A DNA stretch of 64,000 nt from Clavibacter michiganensis subsp. insidiosus. GTDB taxonomy: Bacteria > Actinomycetota > Actinomycetes > Actinomycetales > Microbacteriaceae. Shown piece by piece: positions 28,314-37,510 of the stretch. Below the pieces are notes generated by a model. That model was not told the origin of the DNA, searched no databases, and saw nothing but the letters and a program-made list of their open reading frames with translations. The stretch lies in NCBI RefSeq assembly GCF_002240565.1, contig NZ_MZMO01000001.1:3038001-3102000 (forward strand). The letters run 5' to 3'. Every line of letters starts with the position of its first letter. Position 1 is the stretch's first letter. Both the position numbers and the translations under genes were made by a program.

Positions 28314-29147
28314 ATGTCCCCTGTGATCCCCGTCCGCCGCGCCCGCCGCCTCCGGCTCGCCGCCGCGGCCACCGCCCTCGTTGCCGTCCTCGCGGTCGCC
28401 GCCCCCCTCACCACGCCGGCTCCCGCCCACGCCGCCGGCACCGTCGACGAGGTCGACGTCGCGCGCAGCGACGTCTCCGGATTCGGCGGCGGCGTGGTCT
28501 TCGCCCCCAAGGCGCCCACCGGCACCACCCTCGGCGCCGTCGTCATCACACCGGGCTTCCGCGACACGCACGCCGACATGCGCTGGTACGGCGCGGCCCT
28601 GGCCGACGCCGGGTACGTGGCCTTCACCATCGACACGCTCGGCACGCTCGACCGCCCCGGCCAGCGCGAGCAGGAGACGCTGGCCGCGGTCGACTACCTC
28701 ACGGGATCCAGCGCAGTGTCGGGCGAGGTGGATCCCGCCCGCGTCGCCGTCCTCGGCTACTCGATGGGAGGCGCCGGGGTGCTCCGCGCGGCGCAGGCGC
28801 GGCACGAGCTGAAGGCCGTCGTCGCCGTGGAGCCCTTCGACATCCCGGCCTCCTACCCGTCGGACACGACGCCCACGCTGATCATCACCGGCCAGTCCGA
28901 CCCGGTCGCCATCCCCTTCCTCATGGGGAAGCCCATGTACCGCTCGATCCCGGCACCCACCCCCAAGGAGTACGTCGAGCTGCGCGGCGCCGGGCACACG
29001 GCCGGGGTGCGCACCCCCAACGACACCATCCGCCACGCCACCACCACGTTCCTCGCCCGCTACCTCGACGGCGACGACTCGGTGAGCATCTGCCCGGCGC
29101 CCGCGGCCACGGGTCCCATCAGCGCGTCGATGGCCTACTGCGGCTGA
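28314..29147 (+). CDS. Secreted alpha/beta-hydrolase, cutinase/polyester-hydrolase-like
   Basis: 277 residues with a twin-arginine-like or Sec signal peptide (RRARRLRLAAAATALVAVLA...AHA, cleavage near 40). Alpha/beta-hydrolase with nucleophile elbow GYSMGG, acid in IITGQSDPVA and His in ELRGAGH. Order and spacing (DTLGTLDRPGQREQETLAAV, SRRV-type helix before GYSMGG, KEYVELRGAGHTAG, final ARYLDGDD and a C...C pair 14 residues apart at the end) follow actinobacterial cutinases/PET-hydrolase-like esterases. Likely cleaves ester polymers such as cutin or an unknown ester outside the cell. Dienelactone-hydrolase relatives are the main alternative. Confidence 0.7.
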   Translation: MSPVIPVRRARRLRLAAAATALVAVLAVAAPLTTPAPAHAAGTVDEVDVARSDVSGFGGGVVFAPKAPTGTTLGAVVITPGFRDTHADMRWYGAALADAGYVAFTIDTLGTLDRPGQREQETLAAVDYLTGSSAVSGEVDPARVAVLGYSMGGAGVLRAAQARHELKAVVAVEPFDIPASYPSDTTPTLIITGQSDPVAIPFLMGKPMYRSIPAPTPKEYVELRGAGHTAGVRTPNDTIRHATTTFLARYLDGDDSVSICPAPAATGPISASMAYCG

Positions 29148-30367
29148 TCCGCGTCCGCCGGCGCGGTCTCGTAGCGCCGCAGCTCCGTCTCCGCCTGGAG
29201 CGCGATCTCCCGCAACCCCTCGATCGGCACCGCGGAGGCGGCGCGGGTCCGCCGGTCCAGCAGGCAGAAGGTGCCGATGGGCTCGCCGTCCGAGGAGTGC
29301 AGCGGGTAGCGGGCGTAGAAGTCCATGCCCGTGATGTCGATGAAGGGGTTGCCGGCGAACCGCGGGTCGCGCTGGGCGTCCGGCACGACGAGGGCGTCGT
29401 CGGCCGCGACCCCGGTAGCGCAGTACGCGACGTCGCGCGGGATCGAGAACGGCAGCAGGTCGGTGTTCATCGCGTACCAGAGGCGGTCGCCGTCGAGCAG
29501 GCTCACGACCGCCACGTCGACGTCGAAGCGCTCCTGCGCGACGCCCGCGAGGCGCTGCAGCTCCGCGGATCCGCCGTGCCGCGCCTGCTCCACGAGCCGC
29601 GACGTGCCCGCCCAGTCGTAGGTCGGCTCCACCGGCGCGAACGGCACCCTGCTCGCGCCCTCCGCCTCCCGCACGTCGGCGAGCAGCGGCGCGGCGGCGC
29701 CCGCGATCTCCCGCGCCCGGCTCCGGTAGACCCGCGACGACCCGAGCGGCCGGTCGTCCTCCAGCTCGGGGGTGCCGAGCGAGGAGTACGACGCCCGCGG
29801 GGTCCGGTCGACGATCTCCCGCGCCTCGTCGTCGAGCCGCCGGGCGTGGCGCTGCGCGATCGCACCGAGGACGCTGTCGTACGGCGTCACCGAGCGCACG
29901 GGCTGCATGCCGGCCACGAGGATCCGTGCCGAGGGACGCATGCCGGCGACCAGCGCGTCCCTCAGCTCCGCGAAGCGCGCCCGCCACACGGGCACGCGGG
30001 TGAGGCGCACGGCGTCGTTGATCCCGAGCACCAGCACCACGACGTCGTACGCGGCGACGTCGTGGTCGCCGACCCAGGCGAGGGCGGAGGAGACGTTCAT
30101 CGTCTCGTCGCCGATGAAGGTGACGGCGCACGGCCGCGCGGTGCGCGCGGTCACGGCGCGGCCGAGGTGCCCGGTGAGCGCCAGCTCGTGGGTGACGACG
30201 CCCCAGCCGTGCGCGGGGCCGTTGCCGAGGAGGAGGACCGCATCCGGATCCTCGCCCTCGGCGGGGAGGGACGCGGAGTCGGATGGCTTCGGCGCGCCCG
30301 CGGAGTCCCCCATCGCGCGCCCGTAGAAGGCGCGCATCAGCGGCCTGAGCAGCTCGGAGGCGTGCAT
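29135..30367 (-). CDS. SGNH hydrolase-GAF domain fusion
   Basis: 410 residues, no signal peptide, so cytosolic. N-terminal half (about 40-220) is SGNH-like: VLLLGNGPAHGWGVV stands where the GDS block is, VTFIGDETMNVSSALAWV gives block II and VLVLGINDAVRLTR block III. The C-terminal half (about 240-390) is a GAF domain: LQRLAGVAQERFDVDVAVVS, YCATGVAADDALVVPDA, RFAGNPFI, FYARYPLHSSDGEPIGTFCL. GAF domains bind small ligands, so the esterase may be ligand-gated. The usual GDS serine is replaced by Asn-Gly here, so activity is uncertain. ATG 30367 has GGGGGATGCG upstream. Confidence 0.65.
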   Translation of the reverse strand: MHASELLRPLMRAFYGRAMGDSAGAPKPSDSASLPAEGEDPDAVLLLGNGPAHGWGVVTHELALTGHLGRAVTARTARPCAVTFIGDETMNVSSALAWVGDHDVAAYDVVVLVLGINDAVRLTRVPVWRARFAELRDALVAGMRPSARILVAGMQPVRSVTPYDSVLGAIAQRHARRLDDEAREIVDRTPRASYSSLGTPELEDDRPLGSSRVYRSRAREIAGAAAPLLADVREAEGASRVPFAPVEPTYDWAGTSRLVEQARHGGSAELQRLAGVAQERFDVDVAVVSLLDGDRLWYAMNTDLLPFSIPRDVAYCATGVAADDALVVPDAQRDPRFAGNPFIDITGMDFYARYPLHSSDGEPIGTFCLLDRRTRAASAVPIEGLREIALQAETELRRYETAPADADQPQ

Positions 30368-30581
30368 CGCATCCCCCGGACACTCAGATGTCGGCGCTCC
30401 CACCCGAGGCGGCCTGCAGCGTGATCCACCCCGGATCACCACCGGGACGGCCTCGGCGCGTCTCGGGGACGCGCGGCCGGTCCCTCATGCAACCACGCGC
30501 GCGGCGGAGAGGTCGAGGGGTGCCCGCCGTCGGAGGCGCGCCCGATCCGCCGCGGGCGTCGGCTCCCGTCGCGCACGCCGA

Positions 30582-30612
30582 CGGCGCCGCCCCCCCAGAG
30601 GAGACGGCGCCG
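30582..30612. terminator. Stem-loop downstream of catalase
   Basis: Two copies of the self-complementary CGGCGCCG (30582-30589 and 30605-30612) can pair across a 15-base loop, 24 bp after the catalase stop. Confidence 0.4.
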
Positions 30613-30635
30613 CCGCGTGGATCAGGTGACGCGGA

Positions 30636-31586
30636 TCAGGCCTTCGGCCCGTAGAACGCCTCGACCTCGGCCAGCTCGCGCTCGGCCGTCTCCTGGATGA
30701 GGGCCAGCAGGTCCTTGTCGAGGCCCGGCGCGAACTCCTCGAGCCGCTCGGGAGCGATCGTCGACGGCACGCCGACAGGCGCCTGCTCGGTCGCGGTGAG
30801 GTCGGTGCCGTCGTTCGAGGGCGACGCGCCCTGGAAGATCCGGCCGGCCTCGCTCTTGCCGTCGAGGTCGAAGCTGTACTGCTTGCTCTGGAGTCCCAGG
30901 TCGACGAGCTTCTTGACCTCGGGGAACTGCTCCGCGTTGGTCTTCGGGATCGGCAGGAGCTTGCCCCAGTCGACGCCGAGCGTCTCGAGCGCCTTCGCGT
31001 ACGCGTTCTCGTGCGCCTGGTCGCGCACGATGAGGTACGCGACGGTGGCGCGGGCGACGGGGTTGTCGGTCATCTCGTAGATGCGGCACTTCTGCAGGCG
31101 GCCGGTCGACTCGAGCATGACGTTGTAGAGCAGGTCGAGCGGGAGGTTGCCCGAGTTGTAGACGTAGCTGCCGCTCCACGGGTTGCCGGCGGCGTCGACG
31201 GGCAGCGCGCCCTGGGCGCCCACGAGGTGGTGGTGGATGTTGCCGTGGTCGAGCGCGATGCTCAGCGGCGTCTTGCCGCCCTTGCCCGGGGTGTCCAGCG
31301 GGTCGGTGAGCTTGCCGGTGTACTCGGGCGCGCCGTCGAGCAGGCGCGAGATGGTCGTGCCGATGAGCTCGACGTGGCTGATCTCCTCGGTGCCGACGCC
31401 CTGGATCAGGTCGCGGTACGGCTTGGCGGCGGCGCCGCGGAAGTTCATCGCCTGGAAGAGGTACTGCATCATCGTGCGCATCTCGCCGAACTGGCCGCCG
31501 AGGCCCTCCTGCAGCGCGTTGGCGGCGGCGGGGTCGGGCTCGCCGTCGGCGATCTCGTTGATCCAGGTCTGTGCGTGGAAGTACAT
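30636..31586 (-). CDS. Manganese-containing catalase
   Basis: 316 residues, ferritin-like dimanganese catalase converting H2O2 to water and oxygen in the cytosol. Candidate metal ligands: Glu35 (GEMRTMMQYLFQAM), Glu68 and His71 (EEISHVE), then Glu in LESTGRLQ and His in RDQAHENAYAKALE, matching the E...E-x-x-H...E...H pattern of the family. Two extra Gly-x-x-Tyr loops come in between as usual. ATG 31586 is preceded by AGGAG. Divergent from the LacI regulator gene. Confidence 0.9.
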   Translation of the reverse strand: MYFHAQTWINEIADGEPDPAAANALQEGLGGQFGEMRTMMQYLFQAMNFRGAAAKPYRDLIQGVGTEEISHVELIGTTISRLLDGAPEYTGKLTDPLDTPGKGGKTPLSIALDHGNIHHHLVGAQGALPVDAAGNPWSGSYVYNSGNLPLDLLYNVMLESTGRLQKCRIYEMTDNPVARATVAYLIVRDQAHENAYAKALETLGVDWGKLLPIPKTNAEQFPEVKKLVDLGLQSKQYSFDLDGKSEAGRIFQGASPSNDGTDLTATEQAPVGVPSTIAPERLEEFAPGLDKDLLALIQETAERELAEVEAFYGPKA

Positions 31587-31846
31587 AGGGGCTCCTATTT
31601 CTTCGTGCGGCGAAACCGTCGCCCCTCCACCCTGCTCCGGCTCGCGCGCGCTGACCTGGCGAGCCGAGGGGGTTGCCAGGGTCGGGCCGACCGGGTAGGG
31701 GTGGGCGGGTGTCCGACGGTCGTCGCTCCCGGTCCCGCGCGGATCCGCCCCGGTAGGGTGTGCGCAGCAACCGGGGATCCGACCGGCCCGCGACCCGGCG
31801 GGCGCGACGTCCGTCGCCGCCTCGGAGGATGCCGGATGGAGCACGG

Positions 31847-32869
31847 GTGAGCGTCAGGAGCGGCGGCGAGCGGCTCGGCCTCCGTGAGGTCGCGGAGCGC
31901 GCGGGCGTCTCGCACATGACCGTCTCGCGCGTGCTCAACGGGCATCCGCAGGTGAAGGAGTCGACGCGGCAGCGCGTGCTCGAGGTCGTCGCCGAGCTCG
32001 ACTTCCGGCCGAACATGGCGGCCCGCCAGCTCGTGACGCAGCAGGCACTGCGCATCGGCGTGCTCATCGAGAGCGCGGTGGAGTTCGGGCCGTCGAGCAT
32101 CCTCCGCGCCATCGAGCGGTCGGCGCGCGACGGCGGCTACTCGGTCGCGTCGTTCGCGCTGCGCGACGACGAGGACGCGACCCCCGAGGAGGCCGTGCGC
32201 CACCTCACCGTCCAGGGCGTCGACGCGCTGTGCGTGGTCGCGCCGCGCTCGTCGTCCGTCGCCGTGCTGCGGACCATCACGACCGGGCTGCCGACGCTCG
32301 TGGTGAAGGCGGAGAAGGATCCGGCGTTCCTCACGGTGTCGGTGGACCAGTCCGCGGGCACCCGCCTCGCCGTCGACCACCTCGCGTCGCTCGGCCACCG
32401 CGACGTGCTGCACGTCTCCGGCCCGCTCGACTGGCTCGACGCGCGGGCCCGCGAGCGCGCGTTCCACACGCGCGCCCGGGCGTGGGGCATGCGCGAGCGG
32501 CCCATCGTGATCGGCGACTGGTCGAGCGACTTCGGCTACGACTTCGCGAAGGGGCTCACGGCGGTGCCCGAGTACACGGCCGTGTTCGTGGCCAACGACG
32601 AGATGGCGCTCGGCGTGGTGCACGGGCTGCACGACCGCGGGATCCGCGTGCCCGAGGACCTGAGCGTCGTCGGCTTCGACGACCTCCCCGTCTCGCGCCA
32701 CTTCCTCCCGCCGCTCACGACCGTGCGGCAGGACTTCCCGGCGCTCGGCGCGCTCGTGGTGGACGTGCTCATCGCGGCGATCGAGGGGCGCGAGATCCCG
32801 CAGGCGACCCGGATCCCGGCCGAGCTCGTGGTGCGCGACTCGAGCGCCGCCGCCCGCCGCCTCGACTGA
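31847..32869 (+). CDS. LacI-family transcriptional regulator
   Basis: 340 residues: N-terminal LacI helix-turn-helix GLREVAERAGVSHMTVSRVL with hinge helix FRPNMAARQLV, then a periplasmic-binding-like effector domain (RIGVLIESAVEF ... TAVFVANDEMALGVVHGL ... VPEDLSVVGFDDLPVSRHF). GTG 31847 is preferred because GGAG lies five bases in front; ATG 31829 would leave GGAGG no spacing. It precedes the sugar ABC importer genes, so it is the likely repressor acting at the palindrome 34717-34730. Confidence 0.85.
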   Translation: MSVRSGGERLGLREVAERAGVSHMTVSRVLNGHPQVKESTRQRVLEVVAELDFRPNMAARQLVTQQALRIGVLIESAVEFGPSSILRAIERSARDGGYSVASFALRDDEDATPEEAVRHLTVQGVDALCVVAPRSSSVAVLRTITTGLPTLVVKAEKDPAFLTVSVDQSAGTRLAVDHLASLGHRDVLHVSGPLDWLDARARERAFHTRARAWGMRERPIVIGDWSSDFGYDFAKGLTAVPEYTAVFVANDEMALGVVHGLHDRGIRVPEDLSVVGFDDLPVSRHFLPPLTTVRQDFPALGALVVDVLIAAIEGREIPQATRIPAELVVRDSSAAARRLD

Positions 32870-32926
32870 ATCCGGCACCCGGAGGATCCGGCGCCCCGGC
32901 CCCTCGCCGCGCCGCCGACCGGCGGC

Positions 32927-32932
32927 TACAGT
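32927..32932 (+). promoter_or_regulatory. Possible -10 box (TACAGT) of the first importer ATPase gene
   Basis: TACAGT in the 125-bp gap between the lacI stop and the ATPase GTG; the inferred leader is about 55 bases and holds the GAGGAG ribosome site at 32983-32988. Confidence 0.35.
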
Positions 32933-32994
32933 CGAGCACACCGGGCCCGCCCGGCACGCGGCCGCCGCCCGGCCCGGAACCCGAGGAGCACCAG

Positions 32995-34677
32995 GTGCGT
33001 GACGCACGGGGATCGACGACGATCCGCCCGACCGACCCGACGGCCGCTCCCGCGCCCAGATCCGCGCAGACCGCGCGCCCCCACGGACCGGCGCGCCCCA
33101 CCGTGCGCATGCGGGGCATCACCGTCGCCTTCCCGAACGGCGTCGCGCTCGACGGCGTCGACCTCGACCTCCACCCCGGCGAGGTGCACGCGCTCCTCGG
33201 CGAGAACGGCGCAGGCAAGTCGACGCTCATCAAGGCGCTGCTCGGGGTGCACCGCATCGAGGCGGGCGAGATCCTCGTCGACGGCGAGCCCGTGCGGCTC
33301 GGCGGGCCGGCCGACGCGCGCGCCCTCGGGATCCAGGCCGCGTTCCAGGAGTCGCACCTGGTCGAGAACCTCAGCGTCGGCGAGAACGTGATGCTCGGGC
33401 ACGAGGCGCACGGCCGCCTCGGCATCTCCTGGCGCGCCACCCACGCGCGCGCCGCCGCCATGCTCGCGGAGCTCGGCCTCGCCGACCTCGACCCCCGCGA
33501 CCGCCTCGCCGACCTCTCCCCCGCCAGCCGCCAGCTCGTCTCCATCGCCCGCGCCATGGTCGACCGGCCGCGCGTCCTGGTGCTCGACGAGCCCACCTCG
33601 AGCCTCGACGCCAACGATGTCGCGCGCCTCTTCCAGGTGATCCGGCGCCTCCGCGACCAGGGCGTCGCGATCCTCTTCGTCTCCCACTTCCTCGAGCAGG
33701 TGCTGGCGCTCAGCGACCGGATGACGGTCCTCCGCGGCGGCGTGAAGGTGAGCGACCACCTGCCGCACGAGATCGACCGGGCCGAGCTGATCGCGCGCAT
33801 GATCGGCTCGGACGTGGCGCACCTCACGCGCATCGGCTCGGAGCGGCGGGCGCACCGCGTGGATCCGGTCGGACCGCCGCTGTACCGCGCCGCCGGCGTG
33901 GGACGTCGCGGGATGCTGCGACCCGTCGACCTCGAGCTGCACCCGGGCGAGGTGGTCGGCATCGCCGGGCTCCGCGGATCCGGCCGCACCGAGCTCGCGC
34001 GCCTGCTCGCGGGCGCCGACCGGGCCGACGGCGGCGTGGTGACGCTCGGCGGGCGCGACGTGGTGATCGACCGGCCGGCCGACGCGCTGCGGAACCGCGT
34101 CGCGCTCTCCGCGGAGGACCGCGGCGCCGAGGGCCTCATCGGCGAGCTGAGCGTGCGGGAGAACATCGTGCTCACCCTGCAGGCGCTGCGCGGCTGGGCG
34201 CATCCGCTCTCGAAGGCCGAGCGCCAGGACCTCGTCGAGCGGCACATCGAGCACTTCGGCATCACGCCGGCGGATCCCGCGACGCCCGCCGGCGAGCTCT
34301 CCGGCGGCAACCAGCAGAAGGTGCTGCTCGCGCGCTGGCTGGCGATCCGGCCGCGCGTGCTGATCCTCGACGAGCCGACCCGCGGCGTCGACATCCGCGC
34401 GAAGGTCGACATCCAGGCGCACATCGCGCAGCTCGCGCTCGAAGGCGTGGCCGTGGTGTTCATCTCCAGCGCGTTCGACGAGCTCGTGCGCGTGAGCGAC
34501 CGGATCGTCGTGCTCAAGGACCGGGAGAAGATCGGCGAGCTGGCCAACGGGCCGGGCGTGACGGTCGACACGCTCGTCGAGCTGATCGCGGCGCCCGCCG
34601 AGGAGGACGACGAGGGGGACTTCCCGCTGCCGGAGCTGCCGGAGCTACTGGACCTGCCGGAGCCGCCCCGGCGCTGA
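32995..34677 (+). CDS. Sugar ABC importer ATPase (RbsA/MglA/YtfR type), first copy
   Basis: 560 residues with two fused nucleotide-binding domains. The first has Walker A GENGAGKST, a weakened signature LSPASRQLVSIARAM and Walker B VLVLDEPTSSLD. The second has GLRGSGRTELARLLAG in place of a canonical Walker A, signature LSGGNQQKVLLARWL and VLILDEPTRGVD, as is usual for this CUT2 family. A Pro/Ala-rich leader of 40 residues precedes the first domain. GTG 32995 with GAGGAG six bases upstream. A second, similar ATPase lies at 35924, so this copy may serve another substrate or be redundant. Confidence 0.85.
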   Translation: MRDARGSTTIRPTDPTAAPAPRSAQTARPHGPARPTVRMRGITVAFPNGVALDGVDLDLHPGEVHALLGENGAGKSTLIKALLGVHRIEAGEILVDGEPVRLGGPADARALGIQAAFQESHLVENLSVGENVMLGHEAHGRLGISWRATHARAAAMLAELGLADLDPRDRLADLSPASRQLVSIARAMVDRPRVLVLDEPTSSLDANDVARLFQVIRRLRDQGVAILFVSHFLEQVLALSDRMTVLRGGVKVSDHLPHEIDRAELIARMIGSDVAHLTRIGSERRAHRVDPVGPPLYRAAGVGRRGMLRPVDLELHPGEVVGIAGLRGSGRTELARLLAGADRADGGVVTLGGRDVVIDRPADALRNRVALSAEDRGAEGLIGELSVRENIVLTLQALRGWAHPLSKAERQDLVERHIEHFGITPADPATPAGELSGGNQQKVLLARWLAIRPRVLILDEPTRGVDIRAKVDIQAHIAQLALEGVAVVFISSAFDELVRVSDRIVVLKDREKIGELANGPGVTVDTLVELIAAPAEEDDEGDFPLPELPELLDLPEPPRR

Positions 34678-34701
34678 GGCGCGATCGCAACTCCTGCACC
34701 C

Positions 34702-34731
34702 TTGTGCCGCCGGAACTGTTACCGGTAACAT
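34702..34731 (+). promoter_or_regulatory. Promoter with LacI-type operator TGTTACCGGTAACA
   Basis: Perfect 14-bp palindrome TGTTACCGGTAACA (34717-34730), typical of LacI-family sites with a central CG. It overlaps a -10 TAACAT (34726-34731); a -35 TTGTGC (34702-34707) sits 18 bp before. Repressor binding here would block transcription of the binding-protein gene. The LacI protein at 31847 is the obvious candidate. Confidence 0.7.
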
Positions 34732-34825
34732 CCCGAGCACGCGGCAGCACCCCGCGAACCGCGACGTCCGGTCCCCGAGGACCGGAACGGGACGCCGACG
34801 TCCCGCCATCTCAAGGAGGAGATAC

Positions 34826-35830
34826 ATGTCCACGAAGAGGCGCATCGCCACCATCGCCGCAGCCGGGGCCATCGCCCTCGGCCTCGCGGCCTGCAGCAGC
34901 AACTCCGGCACCGGATCCACGGCGGGCGGCGCCGCGGACAGCGGCGGCGAGACGGCCACCGTCGGCTTCGTCGCGGTCGGCCCCGAGGGCGCCTGGCGCC
35001 AGGCCAACGAGAAGGACATCCAGGACACCTTCACGAAGGAGGCCGGGTTCGACCTCAAGTACGCGCCCGCCACCAACAACGACCAGAAGTCGCAGATCGA
35101 CGCGTTCACGTCGTTCGTCGACGAGGGCGTCGACGTGATCCTGCTCTCGGCCACCGAGGGATCCGGCTGGGAGGACTCGCTCGAGCGCGCCAAGGAGGCC
35201 GAGATCCCCGTGGTCCTCATCGACCGCGGCATCGAGCCGGACGACGACTCGCTCTACGCGACCCGCATCGCGCCCGACAACATCGCCGTCAGCTCGTCGG
35301 TCGCCGACTGGGCGAAGACCGCGCTGCCCGAGGGCGGCAAGTACTTCACCCTCGAGGGCCCGGCCGGCGTCTCGGTCGTCAACGAGCGCAACGAGGGCTG
35401 GGACGAGGTCATCGGCGCCGAGGGCTCCTTCACGAAGGTCGGCGCGCAGACCGCCAACTGGTCCACCGAGGAGGCGAAGAGCGTCTTCGAGACCGTGCTC
35501 AAGTCGAACGCGAACGACGTGCAGATGGTCTTCGCGCAGAACGACGAGATGGGCCTCGGCGCCGTCCAGGCCGTCGAGGAGGCGGGCCTCCCGCCCGGCG
35601 AGGACGTGAAGATCGCGACCATCGACGGCACGAAGAACGCGCTGCAGGCGCTGGCCGACGGGAAGCTCAGCTTCGTCGCCGAGTACAACCCGCTGTTCGG
35701 CGGCACCGCGCTCGAGGCCGTGCAGGCGCTGCTCGACGGCGAGAGCGTCGAGTCGTCGATCGTCGTCCCGTCCGACGTGTTCGACTCGCCCGAGAAGGCC
35801 GCCACCGCGCTGCCCGACCGGAAGTTCTGA
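34826..35830 (+). CDS. Sugar ABC importer substrate-binding lipoprotein
   Basis: 334 residues. Lipoprotein signal with lipobox LAAC (Cys about 23), a Ser/Gly spacer, then a type-1 periplasmic-binding (Peripla_BP_4) fold: TVGFVAVGPEGAWRQANEKD, DVILLSATEGSGWEDSL, VVLIDRGIEPDDDSLYATRI and VQMVFAQNDEMGLGAVQAV. The opening resembles YtfQ, the galactofuranose binder of E. coli, so a furanose or pentose ligand is likely. AAGGAGGAG before the ATG. First gene behind the LacI operator. Confidence 0.85.
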   Translation: MSTKRRIATIAAAGAIALGLAACSSNSGTGSTAGGAADSGGETATVGFVAVGPEGAWRQANEKDIQDTFTKEAGFDLKYAPATNNDQKSQIDAFTSFVDEGVDVILLSATEGSGWEDSLERAKEAEIPVVLIDRGIEPDDDSLYATRIAPDNIAVSSSVADWAKTALPEGGKYFTLEGPAGVSVVNERNEGWDEVIGAEGSFTKVGAQTANWSTEEAKSVFETVLKSNANDVQMVFAQNDEMGLGAVQAVEEAGLPPGEDVKIATIDGTKNALQALADGKLSFVAEYNPLFGGTALEAVQALLDGESVESSIVVPSDVFDSPEKAATALPDRKF

Positions 35831-35849
35831 CCCGCCCGCACGGACACCC

Positions 35850-35878
35850 GCGGCGGGGCGGACCATCCGCCCCGCCGC
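35850..35878. terminator. Intercistronic stem-loop after the binding-protein gene
   Basis: GCGGCGGGGCGG (35850-35861) and CCGCCCCGCCGC (35867-35878) form a perfect 12-bp stem with a 5-base loop between binding protein and ATPase. Such loops often stabilise the upstream mRNA or attenuate read-through, giving more binding protein than transporter. Confidence 0.55.
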
Positions 35879-35923
35879 CCACCCGCCCGGCGACGACGCC
35901 GGCGGAGGAACGGAGCACGCGCC

Positions 35924-37510
35924 ATGCAGGCACCCAGCCCGATCGTCGAAATGCAGGGCATCACCATCTCCTTCCCCGGCGTCAAGGCGCTCGACGGGGT
36001 GAGCTTGAGGCTCTTCCCGGGCGAGGTCCACACGCTCATGGGCGAGAACGGCGCCGGGAAGTCGACGCTCATCAAGGCGCTCACGGGCGTGTACGGGATC
36101 GACTCCGGCCGCGTGGTCGTCGCCGGCACCGAGCGCCGCCTCTCCGGCACCGCCGACGCGCAGTCCGCCGGGATCTCCACGGTCTACCAGGAGGTCAACC
36201 TCTGCGGGAACCTCACCATCGGCGAGAACGTCATGCTCGGCCACGAGCGGCGCGGCCGGTTCGGCATCGACTGGAAGGGCACGCACGCCGCCGCCTCCGA
36301 GGTGCTGGCGCGCGTGGGGCTCGGGCACCTGGATCCGCGCACCCCGCTCTCCTCGCTCAGCCTCGCGCTGCAGCAGCTCGTCGCCATCAGCCGCGCGACC
36401 GTCGTCGACGCCCGCGTGCTGATCCTCGACGAGCCGACCTCCAGCCTCGACGCCGACGAGGTCGAGGGCCTCTTCCGCGTGATGCGCCGCCTCCGCGACG
36501 AGGGCGTCGCCATCCTCTTCGTCTCCCACTTCCTCGACCAGGTCTTCGCGATCAGCGACCGCCTCACGGTGCTCCGCAACGGGAGGCTCGTGGGCGAGCA
36601 CCTCACGCGCGACATCGACCGGGCCGGGCTCATCGCCCTGATGATCGGCAAGGACCTGCAGGCCCTCCGCTCCCTCGACCGCGAGCGCGCCTCGCGGCAG
36701 GTGGCCGACGGCGAGCCCGTGTACCGGGCCACCGGGATCGGCCGGAAGGGCTCGCTCGACGCGACCGACGTGGAGCTCCGCCGCGGCGAGGTCGTGGGCC
36801 TCGCCGGGCTGCTGGGATCCGGCCGCACCGAGCTCGCGCGCCTCCTCTACGGCGTCGACCGGCCCGACACCGGATCCGTGACCATGGACGGCCGGACCGT
36901 CGCGATCTCCTCCCCCGCGAAGGCGCTGAGGCACCGCATCGCGTTCTCGAGCGAGAACCGCCGCGACGAGGGGATCATCCGCGACCTCAGCGTGCGGGAG
37001 AACCTCGTGCTCGCCGTGCAGGCGAAGCGCGGTTGGGCACGTCCCCTGGCGCGCAAGGAGAAGGACCGCATCGTCGCGAAGTACCTCACCGAGCTCAACG
37101 TGCGGCCCGCGGATCCCGACCGGCCCATCCGCAACCTGTCCGGCGGCAACCAGCAGAAGGTGCTGCTCGGCAGGTGGCTCGCGACCGAGCCGGAGCTGCT
37201 GATCCTCGACGAGCCGACCCGCGGGATCGACGTGGGCGCGAAGGCGGAGATCCAAGAGCAGGTCGCGGCCCTCGCCGACACGGGCGTCGCCGTCGTCTTC
37301 ATCTCCTCGGAGCTCGAGGAGGTGGTGCGGCTCAGCGACCGGATCGTCGTGCTCAAGGACCACCGCAAGATCGCCGAGCTGGAGGCGGGACCCGACGTGA
37401 CGGCCCAGTCCATCGTCGCCGCCATCGCGGAGGAGGGTGTCTCCGACATCGCGCTCGAGACTGTGCCCGACACCGCCCACCCCACCGCGCCCGAGGAGGC
37501 CGCACGATGA
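35924..37510 (+). CDS. Sugar ABC importer ATPase (RbsA/MglA/YtfR type), second copy
   Basis: 528 residues, two nucleotide-binding domains: GENGAGKSTLIKALTGVYGI, ISTVYQEVNLCGNLTIGENV, LSLALQQLVAISRAT, VLILDEPTSSLDADE; second half GLLGSGRTELARLLYG, FSSENRRDEGIIRDLSVREN, LSGGNQQKVLLGRWL, LLILDEPTRGIDVGAK. This is the classical importer copy: it lies between binding protein and permeases and overlaps the first permease by ATGA. GGAGGAAC upstream of the ATG. Confidence 0.9.
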   Translation: MQAPSPIVEMQGITISFPGVKALDGVSLRLFPGEVHTLMGENGAGKSTLIKALTGVYGIDSGRVVVAGTERRLSGTADAQSAGISTVYQEVNLCGNLTIGENVMLGHERRGRFGIDWKGTHAAASEVLARVGLGHLDPRTPLSSLSLALQQLVAISRATVVDARVLILDEPTSSLDADEVEGLFRVMRRLRDEGVAILFVSHFLDQVFAISDRLTVLRNGRLVGEHLTRDIDRAGLIALMIGKDLQALRSLDRERASRQVADGEPVYRATGIGRKGSLDATDVELRRGEVVGLAGLLGSGRTELARLLYGVDRPDTGSVTMDGRTVAISSPAKALRHRIAFSSENRRDEGIIRDLSVRENLVLAVQAKRGWARPLARKEKDRIVAKYLTELNVRPADPDRPIRNLSGGNQQKVLLGRWLATEPELLILDEPTRGIDVGAKAEIQEQVAALADTGVAVVFISSELEEVVRLSDRIVVLKDHRKIAELEAGPDVTAQSIVAAIAEEGVSDIALETVPDTAHPTAPEEAAR

